64,000 nt of DNA from Nectonema munidae. Lineage: Eukaryota; Nematomorpha; Nectonematoida; Nectonematidae. Positions 35,589 through 47,176 of this stretch are shown piece by piece. The stretch covers positions 62,001 through 126,000 of the forward strand of contig JAUIRK010001008.1 of NCBI GenBank assembly GCA_030549495.1, given 5' to 3'. The position numbers were made by a program, and so were the translations under genes. How positions within the stretch are numbered: the first letter of the stretch is position 1; every line of letters starts with the position of its first letter. The notes beneath the pieces are model-generated. The model was not told where the DNA came from, did not search any database, and worked only from the letters and a program-made list of their open reading frames with translations.

Positions 35589-36321
35589 GTGGTACTTTAC
35601 TAGTTGGATCTTCTTTTGCTGTAACAATTGAATTAAAGTACCATTTTGTAGATTGTAAAGCGTTATCTCTATTTCTTATGAATCCAAATCTTTGCTGAGG
35701 TACCACCGAGGTATCTTTAATTAGATGAAAGTAGTTCTTCACCAACTATATTAACCAACAAAGAAAAAATTGTTTAAAATAGTTAAGAAGATTTTAAAAA
35801 CCTTACAAATGTGTACTATATACTTGTCACACTTCGTTCAGCATAGGAAATGCGTCTGAAGCTTTGCCAGACTATCGATATATTATTTATGCCTTTTTAG
35901 ATTCGGTTCTTATGGAAATTTAAAGCAGCTAAGCTTTCCTGTCTGTGGAGCATTTTTCACTAATGATAATTATTTTAAAGTTTTCAATCCTCTGTTGGAG
36001 CAACAACACAGATATTTCCATGCATTCAGTGAATTGTTTAATCCACTCCATACACATATTTAACTTTATTGACAGCCTTTTAAGGACTTTTATTTTTCCA
36101 CATGCTTTTGTATTTTTGTTTGAAATTCACTATTAATTTTTCAAGATTTTAGAAATCATTTGCACGAATTAACTGCCAATAGAGGAATATATTGTTTATC
36201 CTTTTGAACAAATAAATACTTTTCTTCTGTCTTTGCTAAATTTAAAATTAGATTAAATAATTTTTATTACTAGATGGATGGGAAATTATCAAAATTTATT
36301 ATTAAAATTTATATAAATTAA
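35589..36321. other. AT-rich spacer
   Basis: No gene recognised. The frames 35482-35745 and 35945-36136 overlap the SINE or lack any domain. Confidence 0.45.
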
Positions 36322-36436
36322 ATTTTAGTATCAATGTTCCCTAAAAGAACGGAAACCACAACAGTTATCTACATTTAATTCTATTTAAAACAAGAGTTTG
36401 TCTGCGTTTCCTTTGGGAACATCTGTGCTAAATGTG
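36322..36436. mobile_element. piggyBac-derived MITE
   Basis: About 115 bp between TTAA at 36318-36321 and TTAA at 36437-36440. Ends: ATTTTAGTATCAATGTTCCC on the left, CACATTTAGCACAGATGTTC inverted on the right. The GTTCC / GGAAC words match the 47074 MITE and the 508-5456 piggyBac element. Confidence 0.7.
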
Positions 36437-36440
36437 TTAA

Positions 36441-38052
36441 TTTATAAAATTTAAAACTTGCTATTTTTTATTTTAAAAAGAATTAAATGCTACTTGCTTT
36501 CAAAAGTACCCAGAAAAAACATTTTAATGGTGATTACACAGCTTCAAAATCTGAAATTTAGACAAAGTACAAACTTAAACCTCATAGAAAAGAAGAAACC
36601 ACGACTTAATTAAAAAGAGTTATAGACTAAGATTCTGCATATCGAAAGTATGAGTGAGTACTCATTGGCACTTCTATTAACAAGTATTGGCATTAGTAGC
36701 ACTTACTCTAAACTATTGTTTCGTTTTGAGAATATGTACTCTAATTCCCCTGTTTCTCAATATTAAAGCGATTATTTACGGCAAATATTTTCTGCATCTT
36801 CGGGGCACCTTTCTTTGGCAACAAGTTTTCTCTGTTTACTCACAAGTTGGCGACTGATATTGATGCACTTGTCAAGGAGCAAAAATGCGAAGTTTCAGGA
36901 ACCCATTTTAAAATAAATGGTAAAAAAAATAATATAAATTTTTTCAAAATTTTCACACTTATTACACTGAAATAAAAACAAATTGAAATTGGTATCCATA
37001 GGATATAATCTTATGCTTTTACTAGTCCTGCCCATTTCAGCTTATTGTATGCGGTCACAACTAAATTTTTTTTTGACGTTTTTCGCATTATGAATTTTTT
37101 TAGTTTTTTTAAACACGTGATACATATTCCTTGTTTAGTAGTTTTTGTTAAATAATGAGAAGTTTTTTTTTCTCTTAAAAAATTCCATTACAATATCACT
37201 TCTAAAGTCAGGATGAGTAAGTTTATTTTAATTAGTTGAGTAGCAATGTATTCTCTAACTTGCAACAAGAGCTAGATTGAATGTATTATTGGATAAATTT
37301 CGATACCATTTTTTACTTCGTAGAACTGGTATGAATGAAGAGTCAAATCGATTCATTATGTCGATGCATCCCATATATTTATAACAACTTTTAAGAAGAT
37401 TAAAATTTTAACATATGGTATACTTTTTCAAAATTTCAGGAAATAGGAATTATCTCTCCATCAACGTATTAAAATTTTAGCAATGCACTTAAAATCGCGA
37501 TTTTTCATTTCACTTTTTTCATATCTCACATTGCTTTCAATGAAAACTTTTTGGCGCCATTATAACTCATTGTTCCAGAGTGACACGTATTTCTAAATTA
37601 GTCAATTATTCAAGTGTAATTGGACAAGTGCCAAAATTATCAACGTAAAACACATAATTTTATGGACTATTTTAAATTTGAAGTCATTTTTAACAACACT
37701 CATAATATGGCTGTCTTCTTAAGACGCTTTAACCAAAGGACGGTCCGACAATTTTTTTTAACTAGATTAAGAAACATCTCTGAATTATTTGGGGTCACCC
37801 CATATATGGGCAACTTTAGACAATAGGTTTGCATTATAAGGTAATTTACGTTAAGTGCTGCCATTTTTCTTGCCCAATTCTCATAACATTAACCTTTTAA
37901 TGAACTTTTCGGAATTTTTTGAAAAATTCTTTTGAAGAGGACCAGAATTTTTAAGACTAATCAATGAAATTTTTATATATTTAAAGAAGAAGAAGAAGAA
38001 GATGATTTACATTTCTTGGAACAGAGGTGTCAGATTGATTCTCAAACTATTA
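36441..38052. other. AT-rich spacer
   Basis: An AGA repeat stands at 37984-38001. The frame 37620-37826 has no domain. Nothing else recognised. Confidence 0.45.
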
Positions 38053-38210
38053 CAATGGCGTAGCATTATAAGCTATCTTACTTTGCCTCGCCCCCCTCCA
38101 TTCGTATTTATTTTGCCCCTCTCCTGGAACCCTTGAAATATATAAATTTATATGTTATCCTATAGTCCCTGTTTTGCCCCCTGTACTTTGAGTTTGGCGA
38201 CGGGGCTGTG
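38053..38210. repeat. Possible hAT-type MITE, degraded
   Basis: CAATGGCGTAGCATTATAAG at the left is close to the CAGTGGCGTAGG end of the 27156 element, and the right side ends GGCGACGGGGCTGTG. G/C-rich runs (CCTCGCCCCCCTCC, TTTTGCCCCTCTCC, TTTTGCCCCCTGT) fill the middle, as in the subterminal part of that element. No target duplication was found. Confidence 0.4.
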
Positions 38211-38805
38211 CATAAATCAAATTGAAATACAAACAAAATTAATTTCACATATATTTTAGCCAAAACTCCAACATTACACAAGTGACAGGTGGGTCATTAA
38301 CAATTCAAAACAAAAATAAAACTTTCAAATTTTCAACAGGTGATAAATAATTTTTGGAATGAGTGATGGAGGAGAATATTTCTTTAATTTTTTTTAAAAA
38401 AGTTTTGCTGCAATGTTAACGGATAAACAAATTTTAAGACAAAAAAATACAAGTCCTAAAGTTTTGCACAAAAATTTTACATAAAGCATGCGTCTAATAT
38501 CTACTTATTAAATTCAAAGAAAAAAAAGAGTTGATATATTTTATCTAATTGCATGTTCTACATGTGGAAGGTTGGGTCTTTGGATTGCGTCAAATGGACT
38601 CATGAATGTGGGAATCGGCGAATTGATTTGCTAGCGTTGAAGCAAAGCAGCTGAAAGCCGAGACTATTGCAATAGTCTTTTCCAAAAATGGGCAAACTTG
38701 AAGTGGGCGGTGCGTTTAAAGGAGTCATGTAAATTTTATTTCAAATACATTTAAGTGCGTGTGTTTGCATGAGTGGAAAGGATGTAAGGTGGAAAAGACA
38801 GGAAA

Positions 38806-40624
38806 TCAGTATCCACACTTGACTCTGTGTTTCCAATCACAAAACTGCAATTTGACGTTAAAGTTTGTTCCGTACGGACACGTGAAAAGATGTGTTCTTC
38901 CGTAATCACATGAAAAATATTTGAAGCATTTTGAATTCAAATCTGGGTAAAGGCCATTCTTACGTCCATCACAAAAGCCTCCATATCCCAAATCTTTTTC
39001 TTTCATCTAAAATGCAAGTAAGAAAAATATGAAGTAAAAGCTTATATTCAATCAATGGCAAAAAAGATACTTTCGACTTTTCATAATCCAAAAATTTTCC
39101 ATAGTCAGAAAAGGTTTTTTGAATTTCATTCTCATAGTCCTTAGGCTCATACACGCTGTAGGGATTCGGTTCAGTATAATCCACTTTTCCATAATCACTT
39201 CCTATCGTGTTGCCTTTCAGGATCGGAGTTATTGCTTTGTTCTCCTCTCCTGGATGCAAATCGAGGCTTTCTTGAAAGGTTTTCTTTGGGCTGTAGTCGT
39301 TATCGACTCTTTTGTCGTAATCGAAAGAAGATTTCAACTTCAAAGCAGGCTCCCCCTTCTTTTGATATTCTTGAGTATCTATGTCTTCAAACTTATCAGG
39401 TTGGTAGGAGTGCTTGTAGGAAGGGGCAAAAGAGGGTTTGAAGGGAGGACTAGCGTAGTTGGTTCTGCTTGCAAAGTTAGACTCTTCCTTGATATTTTCT
39501 CTTCTCTCTTCGTCTTTGGGAATTCTATAGAATTTGGCATCATTTTTGCGCGATTCTTCGGAATAGCTCGGAAGGGGATAGGGTGTTCTTTCGCGCTTGT
39601 AGGCGTCATGGTGATGGTCCGCATCCCTATCACCATCTTCAGCTACAGCAGCATTGTGCTGGTACTCGCGTGCGTGTTTATCTGGGCTACTATACTCATT
39701 TTTGAAACTCTCACCTTCGTATTGCTCTTCATCATCTCGCTCATATTCCTGTTTATCCTTGAATAGCTTGGACCTGACGTTGGAACTGGGTCCACCCACA
39801 CTCCACTCTCCTTGGCTCTTGTGGTCATTGTCGGCATAGGGCTTGCTTCTTGGCAGGGTGTCATGATTGTCGTCTTCATAGACAAATTTTGGCGCGTACT
39901 TCAAGCTGGGTTGGTGAACTTCATTGCTGCTCGCTTCGTGCTTATCGTGCAGAGAATGCTCTCTATCGTACAATGGATATTTGACGGAATCGTAGCGAAT
40001 TTCTCGGTGTTTCTTCGGAACACTTTCAAACTCCTTCTTATTCTTAAGTTCTGCTTCTTCAAATTTTTTGTAATATGGATTATGGTAAGAATTTGGCGAA
40101 CCTTGATGTTGTGATGAATCTTCATAGCTTGGTCCTTTGTCTTCTTCAGAATTATACTTGCCTGGATAATGCTGCTTATATCCGTAATCGCCTTCACTGA
40201 TTGGGGCAGAAGGTCGGAGTTTGCTTTTCTTTCTCGAATTTTGATTCGTATAGTACATTTCATCAACAATCTTTTTCTTCTTGTCGCCATGTAGCATTTC
40301 GTAGTGGGAGAAAGCAGGAGGCATTGAGTCACCTCTATTCTCAATGTATTTATTCGCATGCTTCTCTCGTGGGTTGTAGGGAGACGCTTTTGAATAGACG
40401 TCATCCTGACTTCTCTCGTATTTGAAGGGTTTGTGGTCATTGAATCTTGGATAGAAATCGTTTGTCGCTTCCCTACCCGCGGAACTTTTTTCTAAAATCA
40501 TGAAATTTATAAACTTTTCTGAAAAATGGGCTTATACGAAAAGCGATACCATATTTTGGAAAATTATATTCTACAAGGGAATCTTTGCCCAAAGCTTTGG
40601 CATTCGTTAAGAGTGTTATTACAC
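38806..40624 (-). CDS. Secreted chitin-binding protein, CBM14/peritrophin-A domain at C-terminus
   Basis: Three exons on the minus strand: 40624-40550, 40491-39071 and 39006-38806 (stop TGA at 38806-38808). The introns, 40549-40492 (58 bp) and 39070-39007 (64 bp), are GT-AG and join in frame. Exon 1 gives hydrophobic VITLLTNAKALGKDS, a likely signal-peptide end cleaved after NAKA. The 474-codon middle is highly charged, Tyr-, Lys-, Glu- and His-rich, without Cys and probably disordered. The last exon holds one CBM14 domain: FCDGRKNGLYPDLNSKCFKY, then FSCDYGRTHLFTCPYGTNF and FCDWKHRVKC, with all six cysteines. About 565 residues are seen. The start codon must be in a further upstream exon, since no in-frame ATG precedes exon 1 before a stop; an acceptor TTTAATTTTAG ends at 40625. 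Likely role: cuticle or peritrophic matrix (inference). It is the only clear host gene here. Confidence 0.85.
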
Positions 40625-41298
40625 CTAAAATTAAAGATGTAATATAAATTAGACCAATTTAATACTCTTTGATTCATGTCCATCCTCTTTGTTTCGTTAT
40701 CAGTAGATGATAAAAACGTGAAAAGCGCCTTAATTTTGACTTTTTTGTTTGTATGTTGGCCATAAATCATTAGTTTCTTTGATTGGATGTAGTAATAGCG
40801 CAGAAAAATGATCAAATGGTAAACTCTTTAAATAATTTGATAAATTGAAAATAGTATAAGTTTTTGAACAAAATATGATTCATATTTATTGATTCTCAGG
40901 CGCAAGGGACACCAGCCTCCCATACAATAAAAATCACTTTTAAAAAACCTATGTCTGAAAGGGTGGAAATAATGCCAACTAACTGCTATATACAACCTAG
41001 AAACAATATTGTAATCAACACACAAAGTATTTAACCAATTGATTGAATAACCAACCTTCACTACTTTTGAATTTATTGATCTTTTCAATTTTTCGCTGTC
41101 TGTTGTTAAATTCTTAAAATTTTTAAGCTTAAAAAATTTGAAGGACGCGCTTTTATATTTAAAAAGGATTCTATTATTTGCAAAAGTAAATCGTTGTCCT
41201 TTTGTTGTAAAATTATATAAACGATCCTACTTCACTTCAAAAAATCTCTTTATTTGATATTTAATGGCACGTACTTTTCATTTTAAACGTTTCATAAA
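40625..41298 (-). promoter_or_regulatory. Upstream region of the chitin-binding gene; TATA-box candidate at 41151-41157
   Basis: On the minus strand TATAAAAGCGCG occurs at 41157-41146, followed about 40 bases on by ACAACAGACAGCG, a plausible transcription start area, and by GTAGTGAAG then GTTGGT, a possible donor at about 41055. No ATG lies in that first segment, so the start codon would be in another small exon between 40625 and 41055, which I could not fix. Confidence 0.35.
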
Positions 41299-41446
41299 TG
41301 TAAAGTTAGCGTGGGGTGTTTTCATCGAGAAGGCACAATTGCGCCGCTTGTATCGAACTATGAAGAAAGTAGGCTTGATGCGGGATCGAACCCAAGGCCT
41401 TGAGCTATCGAAACCCAGTAATATCTAACCAGCCTTATTCACGCCT
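41299..41446 (-). repeat. tRNA-derived SINE, family A
   Basis: Reverse-strand copy: box B as GGGTTCGATCCCGC, then GTTCGATACAAGCGGCGCAA, GATGAAAACACC and CTTTAC. It lies about 150 bp beyond the TATA candidate of the chitin-binding gene. Confidence 0.85.
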
Positions 41447-42835
41447 CCATAAACCTTAGATTCAAGAAACTAAACGGAATAATAGGTAAAACGTTTAAGA
41501 CACTCATATTCATGTTTTTATGTTTTAAATCCAAACAAATTCAATTTTGTCCAACTTTTTGTCTTTTTTGTTTGAACTTAGTGTAGTAAAATATTTTAAG
41601 TTCCTTTATAAATCAATCTTTATTTACACAAATAGAGATCTGTGTTTAACTACACTACTTTGAAATGAACCAAAACTTAGTATCGGAGGAATAACGTAGG
41701 CGTTCATCTTATTTCACTTATACAAGTAAGTATTTAATCGCTGACATTTTTGAACATTTTTTCGATGAAATAAAATTTAAATTAGATTCATCATTGAAAT
41801 TACTAAGAGATTTTAAGAAGTAAGAGATCTTAAAAAGTTTTTTTCCCATTTCTTTGGTTAATGATGGGGCTGTCAATGGGCTGAGATGCAACTTTTACAA
41901 CGCTCAATAACTGTGAAGTTGTTATTCTTACAACACCTAAATAGAGGATTTCTCAACTTTTTAATTCATTGCAAATTCGTATTTATGTGAAGAAAATAAA
42001 TTTTCTTGAGTGATCGGCTAGTGCAAAGAATATTAAAAAGACAAATTAAAACTATAAATGACATATATATGTAATATATACATAAACTAGGTTTAATTGT
42101 CATGAAGTTTATTATAGAAAAACATACTAATCAACCACGCAACCATTTTTAAATGCTTCATTTTGATGAACAATTTACTCTTCGTCTAAAAAAGAAAGAG
42201 AATATAAATGTTGGAAACTTCAGAATGGAGGTATAAACAGATAAAATGTTGTAAATCAAAATGTCAATGGAGATCATGCCAACACTCTTAGCTTCAATAA
42301 AGTAAAAAATGAAAGTTGTAGATAAATTCAAATATACGTTAAAAATCATTTCATTTCTTTCTTATAGTTATGCGCTAAAATCAATAACAAGTGTGTTAGA
42401 ATCAATAATGTGATTTATTCTTCGCACACTGTCGGTATAAATATAACGAATGCCCTTCCTTAAAAATCGGAAAGGTTGCATCTAAACTAAAAAAAATTGT
42501 TTCGAAATAAAAGTTGACTACGATTAACCAACACAACTCTTACATTTGATCGACATTATTCACTTCAAAAATAATTAGTAGAATTTAATTTGAATATTGT
42601 AAAAGTGTAAAGCAAAATAAAAATACTAAGTAATTATTAAATTTAATTGGTAAGATCCTTCTGAAAAATTAGCCAATTAACTAGCTACCAAACTAAATGA
42701 TCCCTATTATGTATTTTAAAACCCATTGAAGACTGGTGTGACACGAGTGCACCAAGAAATCAAAATCATCTGATTCAAGTATATAAAATCCCAAAGAAAA
42801 AGAAGGTATATGATTAATCATAAAAATTTTGATCC
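41447..42835. other. AT-rich spacer
   Basis: No coding domain seen. Short frames such as 42158-42349 are hydrophobic and AT-driven. Confidence 0.45.
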
Positions 42836-42839
42836 TTAA

Positions 42840-42971
42840 CCCGTTATCGACAAGAATAATCAGACGATATCTAATGTAAAGCAGAAGAGTTGTATTAAAA
42901 AGCACTAATAAACGCAGACGATTTTATTTTTGTAAAGTTGACATATGTCGACTGTGGTCGATGACCGGTTT
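42840..42971. mobile_element. piggyBac-derived MITE, right end eroded
   Basis: TTAA at 42836-42839 is followed by CCCGTTATCGACAAGAATAA and the family word AATCAGACGATAT. The right end GGTCGATGACCGGTTTT is a decayed inverted copy of the left. It shares AATCAGACGATAT with the MITEs at 44419 and 46816. Confidence 0.6.
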
Positions 42972-43479
42972 TGGTGCTAACCAACTAGATAACTAAAAAA
43001 CTTACTAACCAACTAAGTATCTTACTATAACTGGTGGGTTCCGTAATGGATCACGATAGATGAAAATCAGTGAAGTAGAAACAGCATTTTTATACACTTA
43101 ACACCCGAGATATAGCGATGCTTTACTTTAAATCTTTCCTACACTCTCAAACATACTCATTTCATTTTTTAAATAACAAATCATTTTAGTAGAAGGACAT
43201 TACAGTTTCAAGTAAGCATTCAAACAGAAGTTTTGTCAGGTGATGCTGTAACTTCCCTCTTATAATCTTCCGAGACTTCTTCTATTTCATTTTTGAACTG
43301 AAAAGCACGAATGAAGTCGGGTCCCATTTTTATGCCATTCTTTGAATTTCTACTCCAATTCTTAGCAAGATTGAAAAGCGTTCAAGGGTTAGGCCATTCT
43401 TGTCTTCTAGAGCCTCATCATTCGTCATCTTCTTCTTCCTTATTTCCTGACTTTCTCATCACTCTTAGATTTTCATCCT

Positions 43480-44060
43480 TTAACGGAAATCAATCAGGCT
43501 ATCAAAGACGTTGTACCCACAAAGACTTTTCCCGCTAAAACTTCTATTAGCTTCACATCCTTATCAACTCGATAGTGGTGTATTTCGTAGGGAGAAAACC
43601 TTTTCTCAACAGCTTCCCCCATAATTTTTTCAATCTGTCTTTTTGAATATTTTGGAGGCACGTTGGAATGGTATACCTACGCTAGCACTCCTTCAGGGAA
43701 AAATTTTCATGATTTCCATCAGGTGTTGGATATAATTCGTACGTAAAATGCTTTAAAAGCGTGGATGACACTTTGATGCATCGATTGGATAAGTCTTGTG
43801 TTTGACGGCAAGAATAAAATTTTTACGCTTTTATAAAATAGGTCAAGGGCCAGGTGGGGTTGTTCATAAAAAAAAAGAAAACCACTTTGAACTGGAGTCC
43901 TATTTCATCGCGTTAAAGTTTGACCTGGAGAATGAAGTAAAAGTGAAACAATTCAGATGCCAGTGTTTCCCCTATCCAAATGATTTTAGCCATGCATCCA
44001 ATAAACTGGTAGCAGATTTGTATTTTTGAGGGCTTTGGATTTTGGTATTTATAAATGAGT
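43480..44060 (-). pseudogene. pogo/Tigger (DDE-1, Jerky-like) transposase fragment, decayed
   Basis: On the minus strand, in shifting frames: KALKNTNLLPVYWMHG (about 44030), then FYEQPHLALDLFYKSVKILF. Next comes LPSNTRLIQSMHQSVIHAFK and AFYVR (about 43815-43740). These fit the Tigger blocks in which NAPGHP precedes FLPPNTTSLIQPMDQGVI and TFKA-x-Y-x-R; the usual Asp of PMDQGVI is His here. Downstream KYSKRQIEKIMGEAVEKRF and YEIHHYRVDKDVKLIEVL continue to about 43480. Several stops and frameshifts. The minus-strand frame 44097-44408 just upstream may be its diverged N-terminal part, but I could not align it. Confidence 0.6.
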
Positions 44061-44418
44061 TCTGGCTGCATCATAAAGTCCACTCATTTCCTCATATTAT
44101 GTATGAATCCAACGCAATATTTTTAGGCCTTGACTAGTTCTTTTGGCCTTTTCCTTCATAGTGAAGGTTCCCGATCGCATTTTTCCAAAAAAGGACAGTC
44201 TCACACTTGTTGAATCCTTGGTATCTCCATTACTAGAAGGACCGTGCGCGTCAAATGACGCATCATAACAATACAAGCACCCATGATTCTTATAATGCAA
44301 TATATTTTGTTTTTTCTTTTCAAGAATTTTTTTTATCTTTTTATAAACTTGATTTATGCGAATTTCCATGTCTTCAACACCACACACATGCAAACAAGTA
44401 TACGTCATAACTACATAA

Positions 44419-44538
44419 CCCTTTCGTGTCCAGAAAAATCAGACGATATTTATTTTAAAAAGAAGAAGATTCATATACAAAACTATTTGAAAAAGCAGAA
44501 GGTAAATTGTTTGTGTATCATCACTGGTCACGAAAGGG
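44419..44538. mobile_element. piggyBac-derived MITE
   Basis: The left end CCCTTTCGTGTCC and the inverted right end CCCTTTCGTGACC agree at 12 of 13. Flanks are ATAA (44415-44418) and TTAA (44539-44542), one change from a perfect TTAA duplication. Contains AATCAGACGATAT. Confidence 0.85.
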
Positions 44539-44542
44539 TTAA

Positions 44543-44770
44543 AGACCAGTCGCGTCAATTGACTACAAGCAATTACTTCCTGTTTTTCTTCTATTCCTCA
44601 CACATGCTCACATCATTCAAAAGTTTTTATTGTTTGATCTGTTTCTCCTTCACACTCTTCTACAAGCTTTTTTCATACATACATCATTCTGACTTGATAC
44701 TTTGCCTTTTTCTTTAGCTTTCGCAACCTTTGTGTGACTCTTTCTTTTATAACTTTTTTGCACTTTTGTT
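44543..44770. other. Spacer, probable 5' part of piggyBac element
   Basis: Non-coding stretch between the MITE and the ATG of the decayed piggyBac gene. The element's own terminal repeat could not be placed with confidence. Confidence 0.35.
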
Positions 44771-46412
44771 ATGGACCAAAATATAAGTGGTGATGAGTTT
44801 TAAGCTTTGAAAAATCCAAAAAGTATTGCTTCTGACTCATCAGATGGAAGCAATTTAGATTTCAGCAATGACGACTCAAATATTGAAGGAGATTTTAATA
44901 CTTTTTATCAGACCTTTCATCTGACTCTTCTGATTGTAAAATTTCGATGCAGAATACATCTACAACAGATTGTCACGAACGGATAAAAAGTTAAAGTGAA
45001 TTTTCATGGGAAATTTGTGACATTTCTTCTCACTCATGTGGCCGTTATCAACATCATAACATATTGAACTTTTGCAAAGGTGTAACGGCATATGCAGCGA
45101 GCCAAGTTTCAAAACAAAGTCAGCTTTCCAGTTTTAGAATTTTTTGAACGTAGCAATGCTTAGAGTTGTTCAAAAGTGTATAATCATAAAAGCCCAAAGT
45201 GTCTCTGGAAATGAAGCATGGTCACTTACAATTGAAGATTTGGAAAAATTCATTGTTCTTATTCTTGTTCGTTGTATAATTGGGGCGAAGAACTTTCCTA
45301 TAAAAAGTTTGTGGAATAATAAATGGGGTTGCCTTCTCTTCCACAAAACACTTCCAAGTAATCGATTTATGGAAATTATGAGATTTCTTCGTTTCGACAT
45401 AAAATCCAAAAGAAAAACAAACTTGGTGAATGACAAATTTTGCCTAGTTTCTTCTATTTGGCACCCATTTATTGAAAATTGCCAAAAAGCATATGTTTCT
45501 TCTTTCAGTTTGACTGTTGATGAGCAGCTTTTGCCATGCAAAGCGAGATGCAAATTTTTTCAATATATGGCTAATAAGCCAGATAAATTTGGACTGAAAT
45601 TTTGAATGATTGTTGATGTTTAATCTAAATATTTGCTCAATGCAATTCGATACTTGGAAAAAATTGAAGAAAGAACTAAAAACATGAGTGTACCTACCAG
45701 TGTAGTTTTGAAATTAATGACAACTCTTTTCAAAAAAGGTTATAACGTGACATGCGATAACTTTTTTACTTCTTTAGAGTTATCCATAGAACTTGCGAAA
45801 CGAAAGTGTAGCTTAGTCGGCACTATTCGACAAAATTGAAGGGAAATACCTGAAAGATTGAAGCAAGTGAAGGCTGTTGATGAAATTGTAGTAGTCAAAT
45901 CTACAGAGAAGCCAACCGTTACTCTCACATCTTATCAATGTAAAAAGTCAAAATCAGTGATCATGTTAAGTACACTCCATTCTTGCGTGCACATTCATTC
46001 CTTCAGAAAACAATCATAAGAAAAAAGCAGATACAATAAAAATAAATTGGGAGTTGACGTGTTAGACCAAATGGCTAAACAGTACTCCACTAAAGCATGT
46101 AGTAGGCGCTGGCCCATGCACGTTTTTTACAACATTCTTGACCTGGCTCTTATAAACAGTTGGATCATTTATAATGATGTTTGCAAATCATCAATGAGCA
46201 GAAGAGACAATATTCGAAAAGTTGCAGAAGTACTTTGTGGAAGTTCTTCATCGGAAGAACCTTGTTCAATAAAGAGAACAAAAAATGAAAAAATAACAGA
46301 ACGTAGAAAGTGTGCAAGTTCTGGGTGCAGAAATAGAACAAAATAAGTATGTGACAAATGTGGAAAGACGGTTTGTGGAACTTGTGCCTTAAGACTTTTT
46401 CAAGATTGTTAA
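44771..46412 (+). pseudogene. piggyBac-like transposase, decayed
   Basis: ATG at 44771 opens an acidic N-terminus (SIASDSSDGSNLDFSNDDSN) typical of piggyBac proteins. RFMEIMRFLRFDIKS (about 45367) leads to LTVDEQLLPCKARCKFFQYM, with the first catalytic Asp, then NKPDKFGLKF. VTCDNFFTSLEL (about 45748) carries the second Asp. The segment VIMLSTLHS lacks the expected third Asp. Then LGVDVLDQMAKQYST (46045) and RRWPMHVFYNILDLALINSW. A cysteine-rich C-terminal domain follows, with CASSGCRNRTK then VCDKCGKTVCGTC. There are about six in-frame stops or frameshifts, for example at 44807, 45605, 45838 and 46345. The gene is dead, but younger looking than the copy at 3590-4940. Confidence 0.88.
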
Positions 46413-46484
46413 AAATGAAGTTTATGATAATAAAATTTGTTTATTTCTTCTTTAAATCAATTATTTTGTTGATCCACTTTTTAC

Positions 46485-46660
46485 GATGGATTGTAAAATT
46501 TGATTTGATTAGATTTTAAAGCAATGGCGATGTTACGCTTTGCAGTTTTCTCCATGGCAATTATCCGACAATGGCAATTTCCATATGATGGCAATTTTGA
46601 ACAACAAATTTTCCCAATAGCAATTTTCCCACTGGCAATTTTTCGGTCACGAAATATATT
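46485..46660. repeat. Periodic-word repeat, second copy
   Basis: Words GGCAATTATCCGA, TGGCAATTTCCAT, TGGCAATTTTGAA, TAGCAATTTTCCC and TGGCAATTTTTCG recur every 13-18 bases. Homologous to 19737-19895, including the shared lead AAAGCAATGGC. Confidence 0.7.
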
Positions 46661-46815
46661 ATGCAATAAAGCAGATATATTTATAATTTCTTAAAAACAG
46701 GATATAATTTTTAACTATAATGTAGACCCGTTTATAATTTCATAATAAACATGGCATGAAATCTTTAAACTATTTAATGTAGACTGGTTAATTATGCATG
46801 CCTTTATCATTTTAA

Positions 46816-46944
46816 CCCATTAAGTACGATAGAAATCAGACGATATCTAAAAAAACGCAGACGATTTATATTCAAAGTCATTGGAAAAGCAGACCAAGAT
46901 GAAATTACTTATGTTCTCAAATGCGAGCATTGGGACTTAATGGT
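46816..46944. mobile_element. piggyBac-derived MITE
   Basis: TTAA at 46812-46815 and 46945-46948. The left end is CCCATTAAGTACGA and the inverted right end reads ACCATTAAGTCCCA. Contains AATCAGACGATAT, linking it to the MITEs at 42840 and 44419. Confidence 0.8.
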
Positions 46945-47073
46945 TTAAGAAGGAATACTTGCCTGCGTTTAAGTTTTTCATTTAAATCAAATAAAATATA
47001 TGTAACACATAGATAGCAATAATAAATAATTATAACTTCAAAAATTATTTTAACATTATTTAAGGAGTATTAA

Positions 47074-47172
47074 CCCATTTAGTGCCAATTTTTCTAAAGA
47101 AAAGGCCGACAAACTCTAAAATTGATTGTGAAGTCGTGTGCGTTCTCTTTGCGAACATTAGTACTAAATGGG
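47074..47172. mobile_element. piggyBac-derived MITE, 99 bp, perfect TTAA
   Basis: TTAA at 47070-47073 and 47173-47176. The left end CCCATTTAGTGCCAAT and the inverted right end CCCATTTAGTACTAAT agree at 13 of 16. A GTTCTCTTTGCGAAC hairpin lies inside the right end, the counterpart of the GTTCC/GGAAC palindromes of the 508-5456 element. Confidence 0.88.
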
Positions 47173-47176
47173 TTAA

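Noticed and set aside
39119-39766. Plus-strand open frame of 215 codons
   Set aside because: It is the antisense shadow of the chitin-binding gene's large exon; its hydrophobic composition follows from the charged protein on the other strand.
43796-44029. Plus-strand open frame MCLTARIKFLRFYKIGQG
   Set aside because: The minus strand at the same place carries the Tigger transposase motifs; this is its shadow.
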